Assembly: GCF_015330125.1 (NCBI RefSeq)
Contig: NZ_JADDXR010000002.1
Span: forward strand, 310,001-374,000
Origin: Zobellia nedashkovskayae
GTDB taxonomy: Bacteria; Bacteroidota; Bacteroidia; Flavobacteriales; Flavobacteriaceae
DNA length: 64,000 nucleotides
Reading direction: 5' to 3'
Part shown: positions 10,141 through 17,102 of the stretch, one piece after another
Layout: every line of letters begins with the position of its first letter
Numbering within the stretch: position 1 is the first letter of the stretch
Made by a program: the position numbers and the translations under genes
Notes under the pieces: model-generated
Told to the model about the DNA's origin: nothing
Databases searched by the model: none
The model's input: only the letters and a program-made list of their open reading frames with translations

Positions 10141-11064
10141 TTACATCTGATTGCGAATATTCATTGCTTTAGCCTGATACTCACTTGGTGAAAGGTGCTG
10201 TCGCGCCTTAAACACCCTGTTGAAGTACGAGCGGTTTTCAAAACCACATTGTAAGTAGACATTCTTTATACTCCTTTTAGGGTCTTGCAGAAGACCTACG
10301 GCAAGTTTTATTCTTTCATTGTTAATGAACTCAATAGGAGAGATTCCTAATTCCGTTTTAAAGACCCTATGAAAGTGAGACGGGCTCAAACACGCCTTGT
10401 TACTTAACTCTACAATATTTAAAGGCTCATGAAGGTGCTCCCTTATATAACGTATTACCGTAGCCAATCTACTGTTAGAATTTAGCTGTAGCGTAGAATT
10501 TGAATAAATCTTACGTTCATTGGTCTGCAAGATTCTAATAATCAATTCCCGCAACATATTATCTACGAAGAAATCTTTGGAAGGATGGTTTTCAGAGAAC
10601 AAAAACAATAAACGCTGTAAAATCTGAAAGATACCCGCATCGTTCACAAAATGGAAATTATAATCCATCAATCCCCACTCTTTATTATCGTGCTTGGGCA
10701 TATTCTCGTTCATGAGTTGCATTACCTTATCTATTTTATCCTCAGAAATAGCCAATGCCAAGCAACGTGTTGGATTTTTTCTCATTGCTTCCGGAAAATC
10801 TATACACATAGTTTCGTTTGCAGGAAGTACTAAAGACTCGCCAGGCAAAAAATCAAAAGATTCATAATCCCTTAGATGCATTATTTTCTTTCCTTCTATC
10901 ATGCTAGCCAATACCGGCTGGTCAAACTTTAACAATACTCGGTCTGCCTGCTGGTGTGTTTCAAACACGTGTAAAGCTGCATTATTAAGTGTGTACGAGG
11001 TTTGATTCTCCACCAATGTCTCTAACTTTCTATTTGAGAGGAATTTATTAGTCAATTCTATCAT
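10141..11064 (-). CDS. AraC-family transcriptional regulator of the adjacent aldehyde dehydrogenase operon
   Basis: DNA-binding regulator. The N-terminal about 190 residues are a cupin-like sensory domain (FLPGESLVLPANETMCIDFPEA); the C-terminal about 100 residues form the two helix-turn-helix AraC/XylS domain (LNIVELSNKACLSPSHFHRVFK and the typical IKNVYLQCGFENRSYFNRVFK). It is transcribed away from the aldehyde dehydrogenase gene, with a duplicated 12-bp site in between (11151-11183) suited to an AraC dimer. The start is probably the ATG at 11064 (MIELTNKF); a TTG two codons upstream (11070) is possible. The start codon itself lies in a copy of the operator core, hinting at autoregulation. 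Inference: activator responding to an aldehyde or alcohol. Confidence 0.88.
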   Translation of the reverse strand: MIELTNKFLSNRKLETLVENQTSYTLNNAALHVFETHQQADRVLLKFDQPVLASMIEGKKIMHLRDYESFDFLPGESLVLPANETMCIDFPEAMRKNPTRCLALAISEDKIDKVMQLMNENMPKHDNKEWGLMDYNFHFVNDAGIFQILQRLLFLFSENHPSKDFFVDNMLRELIIRILQTNERKIYSNSTLQLNSNSRLATVIRYIREHLHEPLNIVELSNKACLSPSHFHRVFKTELGISPIEFINNERIKLAVGLLQDPKRSIKNVYLQCGFENRSYFNRVFKARQHLSPSEYQAKAMNIRNQM

Positions 11065-11150
11065 AACCAATCAAGTATCAATTTAATATGGAAATTATTA
11101 AGAAATATACAAAACAACTGTTATTAAAATGCCAATTTAACAAATAATGA

Positions 11151-11183
11151 TAGAATTGGTCATACTAATAGTAGAATTGGTCA
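11151..11183 (+). promoter_or_regulatory. Direct-repeat operator, likely AraC-family binding site
   Basis: TAGAATTGGTCA occurs perfectly at 11151-11162 and 11172-11183, 21 bp apart start to start, about two helical turns, the arrangement expected of tandem half-sites for an AraC-family dimer. It lies between the divergent araC gene and the aldehyde dehydrogenase gene, about 103 bp upstream of the latter's ATG. Confidence 0.65.
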
Positions 11184-11285
11184 GACAATTTTAATTCAAC
11201 TCCACTACATTTAGAAAACTATTTATATACGTCTGATAAACAGGTATATAATAATGAACATACTATTAATTAAATACACTTAACT

Positions 11286-12806
11286 ATGAGCACACAGACA
11301 GTTGAACACAATCTTCTACAAAAGCCTAAGTTTAAAGATCAATATGAAAACTATATTGGTGGAAAATGGGTCGCACCCGTAAAAGGGGAATATTTTGACA
11401 ACCTCTCGCCTGTTGATGGTAAGGTATACACAAAAATAGCACGCTCTACAGCAGCAGATATTGAACTGGCAATTGATGCCGCTTGGGAAGCCGCTCCAGA
11501 ATGGAATACTTCATCTGCTACTACAAGAAGTAATATGTTATTAAAGATTGCCGATGTTATGGAACGTAATCTTGAGACTTTAGCACGCGCTGAAACTTGG
11601 GACAATGGGAAAGCCATTCGCGAAACCACTGCTGCAGACATTCCTTTGGCCATAGACCATTTTAGATATTTTGCAGGTGTAATCAGAGCTGAAGAAGGCT
11701 CGGTAAGTGAGTTAGATTCTAACACGGTAGCTTTAAACGTTACTGAACCTCTAGGTGTAGTAGCTCAAATTATACCATGGAACTTCCCCTTATTAATGGC
11801 TACATGGAAATTAGCACCAGCATTGGCAGCAGGTAATTGCGTTGTGATAAAACCAGCAGAACAGACTCCTGCCGGAATCATGATTCTTATGGAACTTATT
11901 GAGGGTATTTTACCAGCAGGCGTACTGAACGTCGTAAACGGTTTTGGAGCAGAAGCAGGCAAGCCTTTAGCTTCAAGTCCAAGAATAGATAAAGTGGCAT
12001 TTACCGGTGAAACCACAACAGGACAGCTAATCATGCAATATGCTTCTAAAAATATCACTCCAGTAACCTTAGAGTTAGGTGGAAAATCACCTAATATTTT
12101 CTTCGAAAGTATTATTGATGCCGATGATGACTTTTTTGACAAGTGCTTGGAAGGTGCCGTTATGTTCGCCTTGAACCAAGGTGAAATCTGTACTTGTCCT
12201 TCTAGATTATTGGTACAGGAAAGTATTTATGACCGTTTTATTGAAAGAGTCATTGAGCGAACTAAAGCTATTAAATTAGGACATCCTTTAGACCCAACTA
12301 CCATGATGGGTGCACAAGCATCAAATGATCAATTTGAAAAGGTAATGAGCTACATAAATATTGGCAAAGAAGAAGGATGTGAATTATTGACAGGAGGAGA
12401 TGTTGCCTATGTTGAAGGTCTAGAAGGTGGTTTTTACATTCAGCCTACTATTCTAAAAGGAAACAATAAAATGAGAGTGTTCCAAGAAGAAATTTTTGGG
12501 CCTGTTCTTTGCGTAACTACTTTTAAAGATGAAGCCGAAGCTATAGAAATTGCAAACGACACCCCATATGGTTTAGGAGCTGGAGTTTGGACTAGAGATA
12601 CGCACCAAGCTTACCAAATATCCAGAGCGGTACAGGCCGGTAGAGTTTGGGTAAATTGCTATCACTTATATCCTGCTCACGCACCTTTTGGAGGATATAA
12701 AAAATCGGGTATTGGTAGAGAAAACCATAAAATGATGTTAGCTCACTACAGACAAACTAAAAACATGCTGATTTCATACGACAAAAAAGCCATGGGCTTC
12801 TTTTAA
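11286..12806 (+). CDS. NAD(P)-dependent aldehyde dehydrogenase (acetaldehyde dehydrogenase type)
   Basis: Oxidises an aldehyde to the carboxylic acid. Full-length (506 residues) ALDH superfamily member. Visible signatures: the cofactor region [20 protein letters not shown], the general base in [11 protein letters not shown] (Glu263) and the nucleophile in [12 protein letters not shown] (Cys302, the canonical number), with a second Cys at 304. The set AraC regulator, ALDH and a downstream DUF779 protein is the recurrent context of ExaC/AcoD-like acetaldehyde dehydrogenases used in ethanol or acetoin metabolism; the exact substrate is inferred. The downstream gene starts one base after the stop codon, so they form one operon, ended by the terminator at 13208. 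Confidence 0.92.
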   Translation: MSTQTVEHNLLQKPKFKDQYENYIGGKWVAPVKGEYFDNLSPVDGKVYTKIARSTAADIELAIDAAWEAAPEWNTSSATTRSNMLLKIADVMERNLETLARAETWDNGKAIRETTAADIPLAIDHFRYFAGVIRAEEGSVSELDSNTVALNVTEPLGVVAQIIPWNFPLLMATWKLAPALAAGNCVVIKPAEQTPAGIMILMELIEGILPAGVLNVVNGFGAEAGKPLASSPRIDKVAFTGETTTGQLIMQYASKNITPVTLELGGKSPNIFFESIIDADDDFFDKCLEGAVMFALNQGEICTCPSRLLVQESIYDRFIERVIERTKAIKLGHPLDPTTMMGAQASNDQFEKVMSYINIGKEEGCELLTGGDVAYVEGLEGGFYIQPTILKGNNKMRVFQEEIFGPVLCVTTFKDEAEAIEIANDTPYGLGAGVWTRDTHQAYQISRAVQAGRVWVNCYHLYPAHAPFGGYKKSGIGRENHKMMLAHYRQTKNMLISYDKKAMGFF

Positions 12807-12807
12807 T

Positions 12808-13179
12808 ATGAAAACAAAAAGAGTTTTAGTTACAGATGAAGCCAAGAAAATAATCGAACAGCTAAGAGAAACACATGGTGAACTTATGTTTCACCAAAGC
12901 GGCGGATGCTGCGATGGCTCCGCTCCCATGTGTTTTAGTAAAGGTGAACTTATGCTGAACGAAACCGATGTTTGGCTTGGAAATATAGCCGACTGTGATT
13001 TTCACATGGCTAAAGACCAGTACGAGTATTGGAAACATACGCAATTAACAATTGATATTACCAAAGGAAGAGGCGCAAGCTTCTCATTAGAAATACCATT
13101 GGGAATTCGGTTTATTGTAAGATCAAGGTTATTTTCAGAAGAAGAAGCACTTAATTTAGAGCCTATTCATTACGCTTAA
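12808..13179 (+). CDS. DUF779 family protein, partner of aldehyde dehydrogenase
   Basis: Small (123 residues) protein of unknown biochemical function that almost always accompanies acetaldehyde-type aldehyde dehydrogenases. Family signatures seen here are HQSGGCCDGSAPMCF (three closely spaced Cys, possible metal or redox site), DVWLG, and the C-terminal SLEIPLGIRFIVRSRLFSEE. It starts with ATG at 12808, one base after the dehydrogenase stop, so translation is probably coupled. The Cys cluster suggests it protects or matures the dehydrogenase, but that is inference. Confidence 0.9.
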   Translation: MKTKRVLVTDEAKKIIEQLRETHGELMFHQSGGCCDGSAPMCFSKGELMLNETDVWLGNIADCDFHMAKDQYEYWKHTQLTIDITKGRGASFSLEIPLGIRFIVRSRLFSEEEALNLEPIHYA

Positions 13180-13207
13180 AACCTGATTAAGATTACATTC
13201 ACAAACA

Positions 13208-13238
13208 AAAATCCGCATTGAAAAATGCGGATTTTTTT
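13208..13238. terminator. Hairpin terminator after the ALDH-DUF779 operon
   Basis: Arms AAAATCCGCATT (13208-13219) and AATGCGGATTTT (13224-13235) with a GAAA tetraloop and a following T-run; A-run on the other side would also allow minus-strand use, but only the plus-strand operon ends here. Confidence 0.9.
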
Positions 13239-13312
13239 ACATAATGGCATCAATCTTCCCTTTAAATTTTTAATCAAAAAATCGTACTTTTACACTTCTA
13301 AAACAGCTTATT

Positions 13313-13546
13313 TTGGCATTAACTATTAAAAAAATAATGATTGCCCCTTTCGTATTTTTTGTCAGGTTTTATCAGCTTGCCATCTCACCCTACACGCCTG
13401 CAACCTGCCGTTACTCACCCACTTGTTCTCAATACACTTTAGAAGCCCTAAAAAAACACGGACTTTTTAAAGGTGGCTGGTTGGCTGTTAAACGAATATT
13501 CAGTTGCAACCCTTGGGGAGGAAAAGGTTATGACCCAGTACCTTAA
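13313..13546 (+). CDS. yidD: Membrane protein insertion efficiency factor YidD
   Basis: Small membrane-associated protein (77 residues) that assists YidC-dependent insertion of inner-membrane proteins. The family motif is unmistakable: [57 protein letters not shown] at the end, with three conserved Cys. The frame begins at a TTG (13313); the first ATG is at 13337 (MIAPFVFF), which gives 69 residues and is equally plausible. lgt follows about 125 bp later in the same direction. Confidence 0.93.
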   Translation: MALTIKKIMIAPFVFFVRFYQLAISPYTPATCRYSPTCSQYTLEALKKHGLFKGGWLAVKRIFSCNPWGGKGYDPVP

Positions 13547-13672
13547 TCCATTTTATTATTATTGACTGGGCTAATTCCTACTAATCCTTCAAATTTATAA
13601 CGTCGATTTAAGATGTAGTAAAGCTTAACGGTTATCTATTTTATTATCTTAGTGCCCTTAAAACTCCTTTAC

Positions 13673-14635
13673 ATGTACTTTTTAGGTATTATCTGGAATC
13701 CGAACGAAACACTTTTCACACTCGGTCCGTTACAGATTAAATATTATAATCTACTTTGGATTACCACTTTTGCTCTTGGCTGGTATATCATGAAGCGCAT
13801 TTTTATTAATGAAAACAAAACTGTAGAGCAGTTGGATTCGCTCTTCATATACACGGTTTTATCCACTATGCTAGGAGCACGACTAGGTCACGTATTTTTT
13901 TACGATTGGCCTTATTACCAAAACCATTTGGCTGAGATATTGCTTCCTATTCGTGAGAGCGCATCAGGTGTGCTTTTCGGATTTATAAAAGGTTATGAAT
14001 TTACAGGCTTTACAGGGCTTGCCAGTCATGGTGCTATTATAGGAATTCTTATTGGCACATACCTATATCAAAGAAAGCACTCAGACATGAAAACCCTGTG
14101 GCTACTGGACCGCATGGTTATACCAGCTGCTATTGGCGCGTTTTGTGTTCGACTCGGTAATTTTTTCAATTCAGAAATCAACGGAAAGATAACTGATGAG
14201 TCGTTTATTTTCGCAACAAAATTTATTCGTGATTCGGATGACATGCACCCATCAAAAGCATTGGCAATTACTCAGGAAAAAACTGTAAATGCAGCTTATG
14301 ACGCTATAGAGAACAATCCTCAGTTTGCTGAACAACTAGCTCAGATTCCTTTTCGTCATCCAGCGCAATTATATGAAGGGGTTGCCTATATTTTTGTTTT
14401 TATTCTTCTTTATTACCTCTACTGGCATACTAACAAAAAAAATAGCACAGGTTATCTTTTTGGTTTGTTCTTAGTACTGCTTTGGACCATTCGTTTCTTT
14501 GTAGAGTTTGTAAAGAAAAGTCAAGGTGGCTTTGAAGAGAGCCTTGGATTATTATCAACTGGGCAATGGTTAAGTATTCCATTCATCCTTATTGGTTTTT
14601 ACTTTATGTTCCGACCAAAAACTGGCAAATCTTAA
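13673..14635 (+). CDS. lgt: Prolipoprotein diacylglyceryl transferase
   Basis: Integral inner-membrane enzyme that transfers diacylglycerol from phosphatidylglycerol to the lipobox Cys of prolipoproteins, the first step in maturing the many lipoproteins encoded nearby. Signatures: IKYYNLLWITTFALGW near the N-terminus, GARLGHVFFYDWPYY, LASHGAIIGILIG with the essential His, VRLGNFFNSEINGK, and RHPAQLYEG. Several transmembrane segments alternate with these motifs. I choose ATG 13673 (MYFLGIIWNPNETLF); a GTG at 13652 would add seven residues. At 320 residues it is slightly long because of an insertion of about 45 residues (about 178-220). Confidence 0.94.
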   Translation: MYFLGIIWNPNETLFTLGPLQIKYYNLLWITTFALGWYIMKRIFINENKTVEQLDSLFIYTVLSTMLGARLGHVFFYDWPYYQNHLAEILLPIRESASGVLFGFIKGYEFTGFTGLASHGAIIGILIGTYLYQRKHSDMKTLWLLDRMVIPAAIGAFCVRLGNFFNSEINGKITDESFIFATKFIRDSDDMHPSKALAITQEKTVNAAYDAIENNPQFAEQLAQIPFRHPAQLYEGVAYIFVFILLYYLYWHTNKKNSTGYLFGLFLVLLWTIRFFVEFVKKSQGGFEESLGLLSTGQWLSIPFILIGFYFMFRPKTGKS

Positions 14636-14727
14636 TTCAATAGAGATTCCAAAAAAACTAAATCAGTGTTTTACCAAAAGGTGAATCGCTTCATTTATCA
14701 TCGACTTTAAAACTTAGCGATACTAAA

Positions 14728-15216
14728 ATGAAACATTTTAAAATAAGTCTGTATTTAGTCCTTATGGCATTTGCATTTCACTCTTGTAAAGAAGAGACTA
14801 AAAAAGTAGTAAAAGCAGAGCCGGTAGTCTTTAAAAAAGAAGGTGAACTTTCCATTTTCAGAAAAGAGACGGACAGTTTAATCGCTTCTTTTGATATTGA
14901 AATTGCCGATAGTGAATATGAAACGCAGACTGGCTTAATGTACCGCAAGAGCATGAAAGCTGATAGAGGTATGTTATTCGTATTTCCTGAAGTAGCAGGG
15001 CATTCATTTTATATGAAAAATACCGAGTTCCCTTTGGATTTAATATTTGTAAAGGAAGACATGACCATCGCTAATTATCACGAAAACGCACAGCCTATGG
15101 ATGAATCCAGCCTACCATCCCAAGGTGCAGTTCAATATGTATTGGAATTGAACGCCGGCCTCATTCAAAAATTAGGTATACAATCTGGAGATAGCATTGC
15201 GTTTAAAAAGATATGA
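14728..15216 (+). CDS. DUF192 lipoprotein
   Basis: Lipoprotein signal MKHFKISLYLVLMAFAFHSC, Cys as lipidation site. The body (about 55-160) is a DUF192 domain: ETQTGLMYRKSMKADRGMLF, then HSFYMKNTEFPLDLIFV and the C-terminal VLELNAGLIQKLGIQSGD. DUF192 proteins are small beta-rich exported proteins of unknown biochemical role, related to archaeal PH1033-like folds. The GNAT gene starts 6 bp after its stop, making a probable three-gene operon with the GNAT and ABC genes. Confidence 0.88.
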   Translation: MKHFKISLYLVLMAFAFHSCKEETKKVVKAEPVVFKKEGELSIFRKETDSLIASFDIEIADSEYETQTGLMYRKSMKADRGMLFVFPEVAGHSFYMKNTEFPLDLIFVKEDMTIANYHENAQPMDESSLPSQGAVQYVLELNAGLIQKLGIQSGDSIAFKKI

Positions 15217-15222
15217 TTTTAG

Positions 15223-15741
15223 ATGGATTTACTTTTAGAAGGAGAACAAACCGAACGACTGCTTTTCCGAAAAGTACTCCCTTCCGATTTTAAAACTTGG
15301 CTACCTTTTCATGAAGACAAACGTTCTTCTGAATTTTGGGAAGGACTGCCATCAGACCCTAAAACTGCTTGCCAAGAACAGTTTGACCGAATATTTGAAC
15401 GCTACGAAAATAACCTAGGGGGCATGAACGCCCTTATTTCAAAATCTACCGGAGAATTCATTGGACTGTGTGGACTTCTTAAACAGACCGTAGATCAAAT
15501 AGAAGAGCTAGAAATAGGCTACTCCATTCTACCTAAATATTGGAAACAAGGTTACGCAAGTGAAGCTGTTATAAAATGTAAGACCTATGCAAGGCAACAA
15601 CAATTTACAGATTCTTTGATTTCCATAATTCATGTAGATAACATTTTATCTCAAAAGGTTGCCATTAATAACGGCATGTACTTAGATAAGACAACAACAT
15701 ATCACAATAATTCCGTACATATTTTTAGAGTCCTGCTATGA
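15223..15741 (+). CDS. GNAT-family N-acetyltransferase (RimJ/RimL-like)
   Basis: Acetyl-CoA-dependent acetyltransferase of unknown substrate, 172 residues. It starts LLLEGEQTERLLFRKVLPSD, typical of the RimJ/RimL ribosomal-protein/small-molecule group, continues with GEFIGLCGLLKQ and the acetyl-CoA-binding region EIGYSILPKYWKQGYASEAV, and VDNILSQKVAINNGM near the end. Its last four bases overlap the ATG of the following ABC gene (ATGA), so translation is coupled. Resistance or protein modification are both possible. Confidence 0.85.
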   Translation: MDLLLEGEQTERLLFRKVLPSDFKTWLPFHEDKRSSEFWEGLPSDPKTACQEQFDRIFERYENNLGGMNALISKSTGEFIGLCGLLKQTVDQIEELEIGYSILPKYWKQGYASEAVIKCKTYARQQQFTDSLISIIHVDNILSQKVAINNGMYLDKTTTYHNNSVHIFRVLL

Positions 15742-16979
15742 AACAAAAACATTGGGCCATTTTTACTGCAAATACTTCTCATAAAGGCGAATTTATAAAT
15801 AGCCTACTGAAAGGCCCTCTTCCTAATGGCTTTGACGAACTAAAAAATTTAAGAGGCATACTTTTATCCAAATTGGCAGTTGAGCGTTTTATTGATGAAG
15901 AAGAACGCCATGGAAGCTCGGTAATAACTTCAGAAACAACGCAAAGTTTAAAATCAATGTCTAGCGGCGAGCAGAAGAAAGCCTTACTAAAACATATACT
16001 CAGCTCTCAGCCGGATTTTATTGTTTTGGACAACCCGTTTGATAACCTTGACACCACTGCTCAAGAAGACCTGAAATTAACTTTAGAAGAAGTTTCAGCA
16101 CATACTCCAATGGTGCAGTTATTAAGCCGTAGATCGGATTTATTGCCTTTCGCGAATACATTTGCAAAATTAGACGGCAACGATTTAGTTTTTGCGGATT
16201 CTGTGGAAGCATTTTCGAACCAACAGGAAAAAGAACTCTTTAAAAATGATGTTCCAAAACCCATCAGTTCATATGAAATTGAGGGCGATACTTTAATTGA
16301 GCTGAAAGGCGTTGACGTCACCTATAGCGAAAAACCTATTTTAAAAGATATTAATTGGCATATTAAAAAAGGTGAATTCTGGGAGTTAAGAGGAAGGAAT
16401 GGTAGTGGAAAAACAACCATCCTATCCATGATAACTGGAGAAAATCCCAAGGGCTATGGTCAAGAACTTTACATATTTGGACGTAAGAAGGGTACAGGAG
16501 AAAGTGTTTGGGAGATTAAAAAACGAATAGGCTATTTCACGCCCTCTATGACCGATAAATTTACTGGCTATCATTCTGTAAGCCATATGATCATTTCAGG
16601 TTTTTATGACTCCGTTGGCCTATATATAAACCCTATTGAAGCTCAACTAAGACTAGCTAAAGAGTGGTTAACCCTTATTGGGTTATGGGATATGAAAGAC
16701 GCTCTCTTTCATGACCTATCTATGGGGCAAAAAAGATTGATTATGTGCGCAAGAGCAATGATCAAACATCCACCACTACTTATTCTTGACGAACCAACAG
16801 CGGGATTGGATGATGACAGCGCGGCCCTATTCGTGGCTTTAGTCAATAAATTTGCAACGCAAAGTAATACCACGGTCATTTTTGTATCACATAGAAAAGA
16901 ACCAGGTCTTGAAGCAGAACTGGTCTATCAATTAGAAAAAACAGAAACCGGTTCTACAGGAGAAGTATTGACTTCATAG
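15738..16979 (+). CDS. Tandem ABC ATPase (ModF/YlmA-like), first domain without P-loop
   Basis: Two ABC nucleotide-binding domains on one chain and no membrane part. The second half (about 195-400) is complete: Walker A GRNGSGKTTIL, signature LSMGQKRLIMCARAM, Walker B LLILDEPTAGLD and H-loop VIFVSHR. The first half (1-170) retains a signature-like MSSGEQKKALLKHIL and Walker B DFIVLDNPFDNLD, but where the P-loop should be only FTANTSHKGEF is seen, so it probably cannot bind ATP normally. The organisation resembles E. coli ModF. It overlaps the GNAT gene by 4 bp and ends before a terminator at 17025. Inference: a regulatory or translation-associated ATPase, not a transporter. Confidence 0.85.
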   Translation: MKQKHWAIFTANTSHKGEFINSLLKGPLPNGFDELKNLRGILLSKLAVERFIDEEERHGSSVITSETTQSLKSMSSGEQKKALLKHILSSQPDFIVLDNPFDNLDTTAQEDLKLTLEEVSAHTPMVQLLSRRSDLLPFANTFAKLDGNDLVFADSVEAFSNQQEKELFKNDVPKPISSYEIEGDTLIELKGVDVTYSEKPILKDINWHIKKGEFWELRGRNGSGKTTILSMITGENPKGYGQELYIFGRKKGTGESVWEIKKRIGYFTPSMTDKFTGYHSVSHMIISGFYDSVGLYINPIEAQLRLAKEWLTLIGLWDMKDALFHDLSMGQKRLIMCARAMIKHPPLLILDEPTAGLDDDSAALFVALVNKFATQSNTTVIFVSHRKEPGLEAELVYQLEKTETGSTGEVLTS

Positions 16980-17024
16980 TTCCTTCCTATCTTTTATCAA
17001 AATCCAAAAAAAACCATTCAACAA

Positions 17025-17054
17025 AAAAGCCGTTTGCATATGCAAACGGCTTTT
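17025..17054. terminator. Bidirectional terminator between the ABC gene and secDF
   Basis: Perfect 30-bp palindrome: arm AAAAGCCGTTTGCAT (17025-17039) and its exact complement (17040-17054), A-run before and T-run after, located between convergent genes. Confidence 0.85.
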
Positions 17055-17102
17055 GTAATTAATTGATTTAGTTAGTTCTTAACGCCTTAAATATAGAGAA
17101 AT

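Noticed and set aside
16018..16321. Minus-strand frames inside the ABC ATPase gene.
   Set aside because: They are antiparallel shadows of a conserved coding region.
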